Part shown: positions 10,286-23,297 of the stretch, piece after piece
How the letters are laid out: each line of letters opens with the position of its first letter
How positions within the stretch are numbered: the first letter of the stretch is position 1
NCBI RefSeq assembly: GCF_963583255.1
Contig: NC_084807.1
Coordinates: forward strand, 25,178,381-25,242,380
Source of the DNA: Pyrus communis
Taxonomy: Eukaryota > Streptophyta > Magnoliopsida > Rosales > Rosaceae
Length of the DNA stretch: 64,000 bases
Reading direction: 5' to 3'
The notes under the pieces: generated by a model
Told to the model about the DNA's origin: nothing
The model's input: the letters and a program-made list of their open reading frames with translations, nothing else
Database searches by the model: none
Position numbers and translations under genes: made by a program

Positions 10286-13200
10286 ATGGTGGGAGTAGCG
10301 TACGACTGTCTGGCGAACCCTCTCGGAGCGGTCCGGTCCACTTTCGAGAAGGCGATTGCGTCGGGATCCGATCCGGCCTCCTTCGACGGCCGGGACTGGG
10401 GAGCCGTCGATCTCTTCCGCAACTTCCTCTACGATGACGGCGGCCTCTCTCATGTCCGAACCCAAACCCTACACCCTCAATTTTTATGCTTTTTTATTTG
10501 GGCTCATTTAATTGCCCTTGACAACCCTAATTGTGTATCATTTTTCCCCTTTTAATCCCTTGATTTTAGCTTCTCTGTGAAATGTCAATTAAAATTTGAA
10601 AAATTGTTGCTTGTCAAAATTTAGGTACCAATTTTGAATTCTGCAAGCGTAAGATGGGTTCAGCCCAACACACTCGTTCGATTTCGGGGAATGATACAAG
10701 ACATGTTGGGAAATGAATTCTATGTCGGTGCTTATAAGGTAGCTGTCTTTATCTTATGCCCTCTGAGCATTTTTTTCTGTTTGTGCAACATAGGATTGTT
10801 AATTTATTTAGTTGCCACGAAAAAATGCGTTGTTGGTATTGAAGGATGGCTCTGTTTGGAGGACCAACAAGTTCACGGATGTTCCTCAATTTCCGGTGGA
10901 TTCCACGCCGGATATGCGGTTATGGGAACGCCGAATGCTCTACTGCACCCCGGTGAGTGAGACTATAATCAAACTCTTAGCACATACTTATATGCTTAGT
11001 GTTGGTGGCTGTGTTTGAATTTTTATTTTGTTACGGTAATGACATTCCTTGAATTTTGCTAGAATTTTCAGTTTGGATGCGTGGAATTAACATTGTGGCT
11101 CGTTCGGTGATCTGAGTTTTCTTGTGTCGTTATCTTGTATTTGTGTTTAGGTGCCGGGACAGAATTCATGGGCTGAATCTTCTGACGCGGTGATGTTTAC
11201 AAGTATGGAATCAGCAACCCAACAAAGAGAAAAGCGCCCGAGAGTGGATGTTGAAGCTACTGATAACATGGATGTAATTTCCATTCTCATAATCTGTGTA
11301 GTGAAAGGTTAATCGTGTTTTAAGTAGAAAAGGCAAACTGCATTACAATGCAAAACCGCCTTATTATTGCCATCTTTGTGCTTAACTTAGTTGTATAAAT
11401 TTAGGAAGTTTTTGTTAGCAATTGAGTAGGTAGATCTTTGCAAGGGTCAGGTTTCGGATGATTGGATTGTCATAATTTACTTGATAGGTTTTTTATCGTG
11501 CTTGGTTTATTTTGTGACTTCATGAGTTGACAATTTTTGGTTCTTTACATCTGTAACATCTCATCTCTCAAGTGAAGTTTCCTTCAGCTTTGTATTGGAA
11601 AGTTGGCATCTTGTTTGTGTACCTGACATAGTGCATTGAATGACAGGTCTCAGATAATGGGATTGAAGGTTCTCCTTCTACCAAAAAGCTCGTAAGTAGA
11701 ACCAATTTTATTAATTAAATAAAAACATTAGTTTCCGATTCTGATGAAACAAAAACTCATCCTTCCTAATTTTCTTCATCTTTTCCAGAAAGAAAACGGA
11801 CATTCTTCTCAGCAGTCAATTACTGAGGGCACCAGCTCTAGTATGATTACAGCGCTTGATGTCAACAGTGATTCGCTTCCTTGTCTTATTAAGGTACATT
11901 GGACAATTTATTATACCAATAGAAAAATTATGAACCGAGATTTGTTCTCCCTTTTAGCGAAAGCTGATGAAACTCTTGTATCCTATCAGATGTATGATTG
12001 TTTAGAATCTGACTTAAAGCTAAACGAGGTTTTTGAGTTTGTTGGAGTCTTCACTTTCGATTCAGAGTTTAAAGAGGACAAAGATGAATCAGATGATTTC
12101 ACGAATGGTTTTAGTGAAGATGTGTTGGTTCACTTGCCCCCAAATAAGGTACTAGTTCTGTCTTCCATATGAAATTGTAGGTCTTCATATATAAGAAAAG
12201 ACTAATTCTTGCATGTGTTGTTCTGTACCGCTTGTTAGTACTCGGTGTTGGACTGTCAAGTACATTCAATTTTATACTTTTTTCACAATTTTCTCTTGTT
12301 GTAGGTACCACGTCTCCACTGTTTTATTCACAGGAAACTTGCAGTTCACGACTTCCTTCCGCGTTCCCCTACAATCGAGGTGATTTTGTGCTCATTATTA
12401 TCTCATATTTCCTCAAAGGACTTGTATAGTCTGTGTTTCTGCTATCCTGGGAACTCTAAATTTCCCCCTTTCACGTTCTTCCCTTAATTACTTTTGATAT
12501 TGTGCTGACAATGCTATTACTGTCTATCTTATAGCCAAAGCCGAACTTGGTGAAAGAGATCAGGGAAGCTCTCTTGAGGCATCTTACAGCTGTTCTTGGC
12601 AATGATGGTATAGCTGCTAATTTCATGCTGTTGCATCTCTTATCCATGGTAAACGGTCCTTATCATATCTAAATATTCTGTGTTGGATACACATGATGAT
12701 ACTTTTACGTTATTTTTGTGCATCGTGTCTTATCTCAATCTCTTAAAACCTCTCTCCTCATCTCCTTTACATATGAGGTATATGATTTGATCTGCTTTTG
12801 ACAGGTGTATTCAAGAGTTGGAACTGTTGCTGTGGGGAAGCTTTCACTAAATCTTACTTGTTTAAGCAGAGAAAGTGCGCCTGTGTTTGGCACCCAGCTT
12901 GGCCTTGCTCTCAAGAATCTTTTACCTTTCACACAATGCATATCCCTAACAGTGGATTATCTCAACACTGCTTCTCTTGCGCCAAGAAAGGATTATGAGA
13001 CAAGCAGGTAACGAGATTTTCGATTCTGTACCATAGTGTCAATTTTGTAGTAGTTTTTAACTTTTCACATTGCTCCAGGCTGATAACCGGAGCCCTGCAG
13101 CTGGCTGAGGGTTCACACGTGATATTTGATGAGACCCGGCTGGAAGCTGGCATTCTTAACTCTGTCGGGGTTGAAAATGCAAGATTGCTTAAAACTTTAA

Positions 13201-14045
13201 TAGAGTTGCAAAAGGTGATTTATCTATTCTACTATACATACTTCTATGTGTTTCTTTATGTATTACTGTTTAATGCACTAAGATTGGCAACCTGTGTATA
13301 TTGGTAGATTTGTGCCTTATGAGATTATTATTACGTCAGAGTTTATAGCACCGAAATGCACACTAAGGCATGATAACTTTTAATTTGTCCTTTTCAGGTG
13401 GAATATGATTTCAAGTTCTATAAACTGGACATGCCAGCAGACATCCAAATGCTTGTTCTTTCAGAAGGCAAATCAAACATTTTGCCAGCTGATGTTGTGT
13501 TACCTTTCCACCCTTCTTCAGTGGTTTCCGCTGAACTCACCGCAGAAGCACTAGAGGCGTGGAGATGGTACTTGGCTACTCTTAGATCATTGCCACATTC
13601 TATTGACTCAGAATTACAGAAGGTAAGAGTTGCTTTGGATAGCTTGTTACCCTGAAATTGCCTACTCCAATAGAGTTGGGAACTTAGGATTACAAATTTA
13701 GTTCAGAAGTGTTGTTCTCCATGTCTGATAAATTAATCAATCTGCCTCTGGCTGATGTCGTCGTCTGAAACCTTACAGGTGATAGAAAATGACTTGGTTG
13801 CAGCAAGGCAGGAAGATAGGACACTGGGAACCCAAGATTTCAGCAGGTTAGAGACTGAAAGATTTGCGAATTGTTCTTTCTTCTTCGAGATTCGTTAAGT
13901 CATTCATTATATTCTTGCTTGTGCTTACAGATTGCTGACAATGGGTCGATTGATGTCGATGAGTTTTGGTGAAACCTCCCTATCATTGGAACACTGGCAG
14001 ATGGTCAAGGAACTTGAGAGGCTACGAAGAGAGAGGCTCAAGTGA
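10286..14045 (+). CDS. ETG1: ETG1 / mini-chromosome maintenance complex-binding protein (MCMBP)
   Basis: MCM-binding protein that associates with the replicative helicase; in Arabidopsis E2F TARGET GENE 1 is required for normal replication and sister-chromatid cohesion in the nucleus. Fourteen exons: 10286-10453, 10625-10738, 10845-10952, 11151-11273, 11647-11691, 11789-11893, 11990-12148, 12305-12379, 12535-12648, 12805-13007, 13079-13214, 13398-13622, 13779-13846, 13931-14045. They total 1758 nt (585 aa), near the roughly 590 aa of Arabidopsis ETG1. Diagnostic stretches are TLVRFRGMIQDMLGNEFY in exon 2, SDLKLNEVFEFVGVFTFD in exon 7, VAVGKLSLNL and LPFTQCISLTVDYLNTAS in exon 10, and SLEHWQMVKELERLRRERLK at the end. 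The first donor (CAT|GTCCGA) is weak. The start ATG follows a GA tract and three E2F sites. No damage was seen. Confidence 0.95.
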
Positions 14046-14334
14046 ATGTATTATTTACTACTAAGATTTGTTTTTTGTTAATTTCAAGGGTTGATTAACT
14101 TGGGTAAATTGTAGCCCATGGCTGTTACCAGCCACCGGTGCAGATGTTTTTGTAAGAAAATATTGTGCCGTTAATGTTAAAATGCTGCCAATTTACATCA
14201 ATTTTCAGACTTTTCAAACTCTGGAGTGGGAACACTTTCTGTTTGGTTTACTGAATCGTGAATGCCTCTTTAGGTTTTCTGATCGAATGACGAAAACACA
14301 AACTTTTATTCAAACCTAATGTGTTTAAAATTGG

Positions 14335-14480
14335 ATCAACGAAAAGGTTGCACCTATTTGATCGGAAGGTCACGAGTTTGAGTCATAGAAATAGTTTTTT
14401 TGTAAAGCAACAGTAAAACTGCATACAACAGACGTTCCTCCCGACCCTCACAAATTGAAGAGCCTTGATTCTTTGGGGCT
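14335..14480 (+). mobile_element. tRNA-derived SINE (Au-like)
   Basis: GGAAGGTCACGAGTTTGAGT resembles the B-box region of plant Au-type SINEs. It is followed in the usual order by TAGAAATAG, GTAAAACTGCATACAACAGACG and TCCCGACCCTCACAAATTGAAGAGCC. The copy is mutated and its ends are approximate. Confidence 0.65.
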
Positions 14481-15662
14481 GTCCTTACAAAATTGGATGT
14501 CAAAACAGCCAAACACAAGTGTTAATGTCGTTCACCCAACACTATTCAAGTTCCGGCCACAAATGAATTATATTAGTCTATTGCAAAACGTCTTGAGAGC
14601 CATTCTACCATACAACAATATAGGTAATGTCAAATTATCAAAGAGACGAGTCAAATGTTCACTTCAACAACATCGATATTGTCCCCAACTTAGTAATTAC
14701 CATATGCACTATCCGTCAAGTGTGAGATGTTATCATAAAAAAAACCTCGGTATTAATTAAAGTGAATATTTAAACTATTATTTCTCTTTTCCTGTGGCCA
14801 ATGTGGGATTCAACAGGTAGATTGCAGTAGAGAGATGTCACGGGCGAGGCATCTTATTTCTCATGTCGGTCACTTAGATTTCAAGCACGTTGAATGCCTC
14901 TTTATTTATTCCAAGGCCAAAGCTCTTGTATTTGAATATTGTAATAGCATTAATTTACCTGGAAAATAGTAGCTGGTCACATGAGAAACTCATCTTCTCA
15001 GAGAAAGGTTCCCTACTAATACTTTAGTCGACCAAAAATATATACTTTGAAAAAATATCATTAATACTCGAAAGTAGTCATTTTATAAGAGTCGAGATTT
15101 TCCTTAGATTTTTGTATTCAAAGGCGAAGAATCTTGAGATTCGGGTTGTTGAATAGAGGGAGATCTGAAATTTGATTTGTGTGAGATAGGTCAATAAAAT
15201 AAGCTAATGAGAACAGTATGATTTAAAATAAATAGTCTGAATCTTCGGGCCCGTTAGTTCTGAACACAGAAATTTAAAAATTGTCTCTATTCATTTTACA
15301 AGTCACATGAAGAATCCACCAAACCAAAGTATAGATAATGAAGGTGAAAGTACAAATTTGCTCCATCTGGGTTCTGTACCTACTCGGGGTATGAGTAATA
15401 AAATCTGCATACCACATCCAACGGTACAAAATGCATCATCATCAAATCAAACGGACACAATCTCCTCACTGTATATATATATATATATATAAAATATTAT
15501 ATTATAGATAGGCCTAGCGGGTGCCAATTAGCCACCTCAGCAATCAGTTGCCTCCTAAAAAAAAAAAAAAAAAAAGACCTCCACTCTTCTCTTCCCATCC
15601 GCATACAAGGTTGTACCCTTCACCGTTCACCAGACTTTGACCGTTTTACTGCCGGAGGAGTC
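14481..15662. other. Spacer with (TA)n and poly(A) tracts
   Basis: No convincing gene; open frames here lack family features. A TA dinucleotide run lies at about 15472-15491 and a poly(A) tract at about 15557-15575. The end nearest the expansin stop (15663) is that gene's probable 3' UTR. Confidence 0.5.
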
Positions 15663-17092
15663 TTAGAATTGACTGCCCTCATATGTCTGGCCGAACTGCC
15701 AGTTCCCCGGCGCAACATTGTTGGCGGTGAGAGTTCTGCCGTCGCTGGTAGTGACTTGGAAGGAGAGGCTCTGGCCGTTGAGGTAAGAGTTGCTCTGCCA
15801 GTTCTGGCCCCAGTTCCTCGACATGGCTTGCCACCCTGTGTTGGAGCCCTTGATCGACACTGAGTGCACATCTCCTGCTCCTCCCACGTTTGTGATCAAA
15901 ACCAAGTTGAAGTATGAGTGGCCGTTGATTGTGAATCTTACTCCTCCCTTCTTCACACATGAAACCCTACAAATTACCGAACAAAAGCATGTTAATTTCA
16001 CTGTCTCACAAATTATACAAACTTTCAACGACAAAAATATAATTTCAACGACAAAAATAAATAAATTTTGGGATGTGACCGTCACGTGAGACTTTTTTTC
16101 ATGTCGCACTTTATATAATCAAGTGAAAAATGTCACTATGTAACGGGTGTATATCGCATTTTTTCTTGTCTCACTCGCTACGTGACCTGGTCAGTAGATG
16201 AGTGAGATAAAAAGAATGAGATCTACACCTCTATAAGTCAATTACACAGTGTGGTGATTGGCTTCATATACTTTCATAGTAACATTTCTGTTGTAAGAAA
16301 GTTTCCAGGTCACGTGTAAAAATTACTGAGGCAGTTTAAGTAAATGTTTGTTTTTTACCTTCTGAAGGAGACGGGGACAATTCCAGCTCGGTACTGAGCG
16401 ATTTTCTCGAAAGCAGGCTCAGCCAAATCGAAGTGCTGGAGTGGAGGGTTGCACCAGCCACCATTGTCGTTGGACTGAGCAAAGTTAGGAGGGCAGAAGT
16501 TGGTGGCGGTGACGGTGATGCTGCCGGGGAGGCACCATTTGGGGTCACCATCACATTTCATCTCATAACAAGACCCGCAGCTCAAGCCATCGTTGAAGAG
16601 AGCTGTGCTCAGTGCTGCAGTGTTGGTTCCGTACCCTTGACTATACAAGTTTCCATATCCACAAGCACCTCCTGCAATATCCAAATACACAACCCGATCA
16701 ATATTCATGGTTAAAAATATTTACTCTCTCCATCTTGGGTTTTCGGTTTTTTGTCTACAAGTGATATTCTACCTTGAACTAATCTAAACTGCAATAAGAC
16801 AAATTTAAAGTTGGATCAATGTGCATCTGCTCTGGCCGGTGTGACTGCATCCACGAGTTTGGGTTTTACACATTCAAACTCAAGTTACTTCAACTTTACC
16901 ACATAAAGTTACCCTAAAGTGAAAAAGTAGTGAGTTAGACTTACCCATTGTGCCAGAAGCATCACCACCACCATAAAATGTGGCATGGCCACCTTCCCAT
17001 CCACCTCCATAGTCACCAAAAGTACCTTGAAGACATATATTGAGGACAAAGAACAGAAGAGCAATGGTGGAGTGAGAAAGAGTAAAAGCCAT
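15663..17092 (-). CDS. EXPA8: Alpha-expansin, EXPA8-like
   Basis: A secreted wall protein that loosens cellulose-matrix contacts in growing cell walls without hydrolysis. Exons on the minus strand: 17092-16945, 16671-16359, 15966-15663; 765 nt (254 aa), the usual length, with two introns as in most alpha-expansins. Residues 1 to about 26 are a signal peptide ([16 protein letters not shown]). The mature start [20 protein letters not shown] and [15 protein letters not shown] are classic. The first domain has the conserved Cys set, TATNFCPPN and the HFDL motif. The second, CBM63-like domain has [21 protein letters not shown], conserved Trp residues ([14 protein letters not shown]) and ends [17 protein letters not shown] box lies 138 bp upstream, between two GA/CT microsatellites. 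The EXPA8 label rests on similarity plus its position beside the bZIP18-like gene; the alpha-expansin call is secure. Confidence 0.95.
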
Positions 17093-17104
17093 TGTTTATG
17101 TGTT

Positions 17105-17105
<1 letters not shown>

Positions 17106-17154
<49 letters not shown>

Positions 17155-17173
17155 GAGGAGGAGGAGGAGGAGG
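17106..17173. repeat. (GA)n plus (GGA)n microsatellite in the expansin leader
   Basis: About 46 bp of GA is followed directly by GGA trinucleotide repeats. On the coding strand of the expansin gene this is (TCC)n then (CT)n, located between the TATA box and the start codon, probably in the 5' UTR. Confidence 0.9.
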
Positions 17174-17229
17174 AAGTACTGAGTGCAAAGTGAGAGGTGA
17201 GTGGTTGCATTGTGATGAATTGGGGGTTT

Positions 17230-17240
17230 GCTTATATAGG
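17230..17240 (-). promoter_or_regulatory. TATA box of the expansin gene
   Basis: CCTATATAAG on the minus strand lies about 140 bp upstream of the expansin ATG, at a sensible distance for a leader that includes the microsatellite at 17106-17173. Confidence 0.6.
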
Positions 17241-17305
17241 AGAGTTGAAGGCAGTGTGAACAGAAAGAGACAAGTTTAGGCTTTGGCACCATGTTGATTA
17301 CCTTT

Positions 17306-17306
<1 letters not shown>

Positions 17307-17351
<45 letters not shown>
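17307..17351. repeat. Second (GA)n microsatellite upstream of the expansin TATA box
   Basis: A 45-bp GA dinucleotide run about 70 bp upstream of the TATA box. With 17106-17173 it brackets the core promoter. Confidence 0.9.
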
Positions 17352-17353
<2 letters not shown>

Positions 17354-17528
17354 ACCACATATAAACAGAGATTCATATTTTCAGGTCATATCACAAGAAT
17401 CCATGTGCACATGGAAATGTTCCAGTTAGACTCACCAACTGCTATTCCCCATGACCCTACCTCCACATGCATTTCTCAACCGTTTTCGTTATTTTAGAAA
17501 TACTTTTTCTACTAGTCTACGATTACTT

Positions 17529-17664
17529 GTGGAAACTGGTAATTTGTTGATTTTCTTCTGAATTTGCCTTGAGTTACGGAAATTAAGTCCTTCCATGTGA
17601 AAACTGGTAATTTGTTGATTTTCTTCTGAATTTGCCTTGAGTTACGGAAATTAAGTCCTTCAAT
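17529..17664. repeat. Tandem duplication, 68-bp unit
   Basis: Two nearly identical 68-bp units (each holding AAACTGGTAATTTGTTGATT and CCTTGAGTTACGGAAATTAA) lie head to tail. No coding content is seen. Confidence 0.85.
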
Positions 17665-18293
17665 TTGGGATGTTTAGGTTCGATCACAAGTCCAATTTGG
17701 TGGCTATAATTTGGGGAGAATCTTAGTTTTCCTAAGTTAAGTTCTTGTGTTTATCTCCAATCGAGCCTTGTAGCTTAGACCTGTAACTAAATAGGAGTCT
17801 TAAAGTGATTTATTGTGTGAATGTTAAGTCGAGTGATAAAGAGATTCATTATCACCTCTTGTTGAGGCCAAATTAAACACATCATAATCTCTCATGCTCG
17901 TAGAACGAACTCACCGTCAACAAGTGGTTAACAAACAGCTTAAACACATCAAATATACAACCAGTTGTAAAACAGATTTTCTTGTTGGACATATGAATAT
18001 CAGTATGCAGTCTTTGAAAAGTTCAACGTGTTTTGCCCTTGATCCATTAACTGCTAAAAATACTCAAGAAATGAAGTCAACTCATTGCTACCTTTTTCCT
18101 TTGATTTGCTTAATAACATTCTGAAAAATCCGAAAAGGTAAAATAAAAGAATCATTTGGAGAATGCAATGAACCAATGCAGAGGATCCACTGGAAAATCC
18201 GACATAAAAATCATTACCACCTTTGCGAGAAGCTCGAACTACATCAGTTCCCACGTGTGTTGATGATTTGAAGTGATTGGGAATCTTAAATAG

Positions 18294-18864
18294 TTTGAAA
18301 GTATTTTTAAAACAGCTGAAAGTGTTTTTAATAAAAATGTGTTTGAACACAATTCTTAGAAGTAGATTATGAAAAACACTTTAAATGTTTTTTTGCAAGA
18401 AGCACATATCTAGCGATTCTTCTAAAAATCATTTAAAGTGCTTTTGGAATCCAAATTTAAAGTGACTTTTCTAACATGATATCTTGTTTTTCTTTTGGTT
18501 CTTTTTCTCCTCCTTGGTCGCTCCAGACCCAATTGCACCACATGGTATTCTGTTGCCCTCATACAGTTGCATATAAATTATCTAGTTAAGGGCTTCTCTC
18601 ATCTTCACTTGTTTGGCATGCCACTCCTATAAAGATTCTTCCTTTTTTGCAATCAGATTTCTCGGGCATCTCAGCATTCAAGTTTGTCTCTCCTTCTTGA
18701 TGTGTGATTTACTTTTTTACCTAATCTTTTTGGATTTTCTTTTTCGTTTGCAACTTGTCTTGCAAGTTCTTACTTTTTAGGTTTTATTTTAGAGAGGTTT
18801 GGCTTTTGGAACTTAAAATCTCACCAAAAGCGGTTTCAGTTATTTTAAAAGCACTTTCAAATGA
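18294..18864. mobile_element. Foldback element with TTTGAAAGTATTTTTAAAA ends, copy 1
   Basis: The left end (TTTGAAAGTATTTTTAAAAC, about 18295) and right end (TTATTTTAAAAGCACTTTCAAATGA, about 18840-18864) are inverted. The interior has GAAGCACAT and AAAGTGCTTTTGGAATCC. A 300-bp AT-rich segment (about 18480-18800) separates the arms and may be a nested insertion. Relatives lie at 36706-36874 and 54407-54617. Confidence 0.55.
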
Positions 18865-21600
18865 GGCCCAAGTATTAATGTGCTTGATTTGTTAGACATT
18901 AGTCAAGTTAATTAAACAACAAAATCTACTAATCTAGTTTCTTTCATTAAAACTTTAAATCATTAGAGGTGATTCATCGAATCATTCGGAAAAACCAAAG
19001 AGGATATAGATTTCTTGAACAATTTGTCGGTTGAGATTATGAAATAGAAAAGCATTGTTAAGAAAAGTGAAAATATTATAAAATTAAGAAGAAAAAAATG
19101 GCAGCTGTGTATGGGTGGAGTAATTGTCAACCCAAATAACGCACCCTAATTTGATTTAGGGTTCATCACATAGAAAATCATCAACCACACACGTTGTTGC
19201 ATTCAATGCGACGAAATTAAGAAAATAAAATAAGATTAGCATGTTACTTGTTGACAATATAATCTAATCATCTCAAGATTAGAGTGCCTGGATGATAATC
19301 ATTTTAAAGTAAATGCCTTTTGGTATGTCATGGTGAAAATGGTGGGAGAAGTTCAGTATGGCCGGCATACATTATTCTATTACCAGACATAATTGAGAGA
19401 AACTCATCCAAAACTAGAGCTAAAAACGCCTTATTTCGTTTGTTCTCCTTCTTCACTTCCTTCTTCTTGCATACAAGGGCGACATGTCATATTTAAAACC
19501 GCTATGCAGCGTGCTTTGTTTACTATTTTTGGTACTTTGTTTCAGATTCTAATTATAATCAGGTGCAACAATTTATGAAGAATGTTGTGTTATTTCGTAA
19601 GTGTAGGTGATTTCAACGTTACTGCATGTGCATGTAAATGAAAAGGCTCTTAATAAATCTTTTTTTTCCGAAGAAAATGTTTTTCTCACTCAATTGATTA
19701 TTTTGTGTTGACGGTGGAAGCAAATATTCTTCCTTTTATAATTGAGAATCTAATTATAAAAAAAATAATTATAATTTTTTTAATTAAAAATTTGAATTAT
19801 ATTTGGATGATGAGCCCTACCATATGTTACGAGCACATGCAATTCCCGGGCTTGGCGGTCCATTAAATTCATACATCATTTTCAGATGATTTTGGTGATC
19901 CGTTTCGGTTTTCTAAGATAATGATAAATAAATAAAACATAGATGAAACTGTTAAGAGAATTTAAAAGTAAAAAAATTTGACTACGGCTTGTGGAAGATA
20001 AAAGAGAAAGAATAATTTTGAGCTTTATAAAAAAAATAAAATAACGGGACATGCGGATTCAAATTTGAACGTTGGAGATCTCAATGTTAAATATCTAAGT
20101 TTTTTTTAGATAAAAACATAGCGCGAACATTTGATAAGCTTGTCTTCAACCAAATCATGTCGCGCATATGTTAATAAATATCGATATTTGCTGAAACAAT
20201 TTGATAAGTGTTATCAACAGTATTTGTCGAGTGCTTTGAACGCAACCTGACGAGTACTACCAAAAATGCTAGCATGCATTACACCTAACACTTAATGGAC
20301 ACAAAAAAAATATATAATGCAAAATATTCAAAGCGTTTCCAAAAACCTTCACATACTTATTTCCAAACTTCGAATAGTTTTGGGGCCAACTTGGTACCAA
20401 TAGTGCATCTGCCACATGAGATAACATCTACTAATGCTCGACAAGAATTTTCCCCTCAACAAAATCATCAAACTTGTCTCTTGTGTAAAGGAATATTATG
20501 GGGATAGATTTGTCGCATCAAAATCTCTAGGATTTGTTATGTCACGTACATTTTTTTCACATATACATTTCCTATTTTTTGTGCATTAAAGTATTGTGTC
20601 TACCTTTTTTTTTTTTTTTTCTTAAAGTATTCTTTTTGGCAAATGAGATTTTATTAGATTAGATATTTGATTAGTCATCGGCAAATACTTAACTGCTTTC
20701 TGCCATTATGTCTGCCTTTTTTAAACTCAACTTAAGTTTCTCTTCTCATAATTAAAGTAGTTTAAAATAAAATATTATTGTACCGCTAAACTTATCATAT
20801 TCCGACTCTAAAATATATTTGGAACCTATATGTTGCCGTCGGGACATCGTAACATGAAGAAAAGTAAACTTGATCAAGTGGAAACCACTCCCACAAATAC
20901 ATGAGGAATAGAATTACAACACAACAAAATTCGTCACACAAGAGAAATCACGTCTGGTACACCCAAGATAAGCACAAAATATAGTATATACATGAATAAA
21001 CCCTAAAAGCTCGAATACTCAGCCCAATACCATGACACACGAAACTCTAATAGTTAAAAGATGCTTGATCACCACCTAAATCAAACCTCTACACCATGCA
21101 AGTCAATAATATATACATTGTATAATTCATGAGCATTGTTTTTTCCTTTTGGAATACTTGAAAAATAAGTGAATAAATGGCAATAGTCCAAAGAGAGTGA
21201 CGCTACACCGAATTCGGTGCAAAGTCAAAGTTTATGGCCTCAATGTTAAATATATTTACAAGTTTTTGGTTCTTGGGTTTTGGACCTTTTGGTGTGGCCA
21301 TGGACTTTGAGGAAGGGAGTTTTTGTAGCTGTGGACTTTGAAAAGGGAGAATATTTTGCAAGCTTTCATTTATTGTATGTGTTTGCCATGCCACTATAAC
21401 ATTTGAGCAATCTATTAAATAGTATTGAGGTAGGTGTTTCTTTCTTCCTCTTTATTAACAATCAAAATGAAAAGAGATCATTTGTATATTGTATTCTGCA
21501 ACTTCAAAAACGTCATCCTGCACACTAAATATTGTCCACGATGTTCTGCATAACCAACAACTCATAAATGTTATCTTACATTTTGTTTTTGTAAAAATAT
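18865..21600. other. AT-rich spacer without supported genes
   Basis: Only short open frames without recognisable motifs, including a 63-codon minus frame at 21203-21394. Poly(T) occurs near 20604-20620. No tRNA, rRNA or conserved coding segment is seen. Confidence 0.5.
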
Positions 21601-21619
21601 GGAGGAAAGTTCTATTATA

Positions 21620-21890
21620 AAACCAATTGGTAGTACAGGGACTAACCCAACTTACTTACAAATTCATGCAATGTCTCTCCTCCCATCAATGTAGAATTCA
21701 TTCTCAATACGCCTCCTCACGTGTAGCGAATTTTCAAGCCTAAAACGTAGACAACACAAACGTGGAGCATATGTGGCCGTTAGGTTTCACACATGGGACA
21801 ACTGGCTCTGATACCATGAAGAAAGTTGAGGTTCCACGACAACAAGGAAATAGCCCAACTTATTTATAATTTTATCCAAATTCATACTCA
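21620..21890 (-). mobile_element. LTR-retroelement remnant with initiator-tRNA primer-binding site
   Basis: On the minus strand TGGTATCAGAGCCA (21816-21803) is the classic plant primer-binding site complementary to initiator tRNA-Met. It abuts a sequence that reads as an LTR end in CA (plus-strand TG at 21817). Similar AGTTG...AGCCCAACTTATTTATAA sequence beside it and GACTAACCCAACTTACTTACAAA near 21641 suggest short terminal repeats about 200 bp apart, as in a TRIM-like element. No pol or gag is left. Confidence 0.5.
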
Positions 21891-22443
21891 AATAGTCAAA
21901 TTACTAAATAATGACTCTTTTGCAGTGTCAATAACCCCGTTTTTTAATAATTCATATACCTTTTATCCTTGTTTTCTCTTTTGGACAAAGGTAGAAGGCG
22001 CTTGAATTGAGATCTCACACAAAGGCATGTGGATATTATCCAAATGTTGAGTGTGGAGGACCCATGAAAAGTGCACTTGGGGATGTCTAATAATTTAGTC
22101 CCAACTATCCCAATTGCATAAAACTAAGCATCCCAAAAGAAAACAAAGGACCCATTTGCTTATTGGCAACAAGGATTTGAGTGGTCAATTTTTTAGGGTA
22201 GTTACTAACATGGTCTGTCATGGCAGCCACAACTAGTCCCACATGTGTTGCCAACTTCCAATATAGTGCTAAGATTGCTCAAACTAAAAGTCTCCTCCAC
22301 ACCAGGCATGTGCATTTATGTGGATAACTTGTAGTGTAGGCCATTGCAAACCTGGTGACATGTTACCTGTGTCTGGTATTATAAGCTCTGTTTCTTTTTG
22401 TTATATAGATTAATGAACTGATAGAATGACAATGACAGGTGAC

Positions 22444-22545
22444 TAGGTCTTGGTCTAATGATGCTTCTTTTTCCAATACCGAAAAAGGTTCCAAGTTCAA
22501 ATTTCTCATCTCCGTTTGCATAGCTGCACCATAGGGAAAAGATTG
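22444..22545 (+). mobile_element. Possible tRNA-derived SINE fragment
   Basis: GGTCTTGGTCTAATGATGC resembles an A box, and GGTTCCAAGTTCAAATTTCTC about 40 bases later resembles a mutated B box followed by SINE-like sequence. Weak evidence. Confidence 0.35.
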
Positions 22546-23297
22546 GAAGTCCTTATCCTCTTCGGGTTGCGCTGTTTTTTATAACTAATCGTAGGCCAAT
22601 AAGGCCTATAAATCATTTGTTAGACCGGAGAGGGGGAGGTCAGAGAGAAAATCTTGCGTCCGACAGCAAATATGACGCCACACAAAGGAGTGGGACCATT
22701 GATCGCATAGACCGGCGTTGGTCTTTTACATCCGAAAAAGGGGTCGGAATGGATCCTTCCAATTGACATTGATAATTACTTGGACTACACTTCACAATTT
22801 CGACATCGGAGTTAAAAATCCAAAATTAAAAATTAAAAATTGTTCCGAATCAAGGTAATGTTTCATACCGTTGCGATATATCGGAAGTTAAAAATCAGAT
22901 TGCATTTATCACCAGGAAAGGAAGAAGAACAAGAAGCATCAATTGTATGTTACATCAAAGCAAGTTAATTTAATTTGAGTGACAAGGGATGGACATGTAT
23001 TCCACAGCACGTCAAATTATCTACGGTTACAAACGAATACACAACACATGGGGAGAAGGGGGTTCCCCCGGCACGAAGAGCTGCATCTCTTCAAATCACA
23101 TGAGCAACCCAAACAAATGACTTTAGAACTCGATAAGCATTCATGAATAACTCACGACCTAAAGCAGCTACCAAAAATTTTGGGAGCAATCAATTCAAAG
23201 AATCAAAGTCCGATAAAACAAGTTTAAACCATACCTTTGGCTGAGGTCAGTCTATGAACAATCCAACAAATAAGGTGGACCTGGGGTAGGTTAGGTT
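22546..23297. other. Spacer downstream of the bZIP gene
   Basis: No gene is seen. The part adjoining 23297 is the likely 3' UTR of the bZIP gene. Confidence 0.4.

Noticed and set aside
21203..21394. 63-codon minus-strand open frame
   Set aside because: No signal peptide, domain or splice context; cannot be told from chance in AT-rich DNA.
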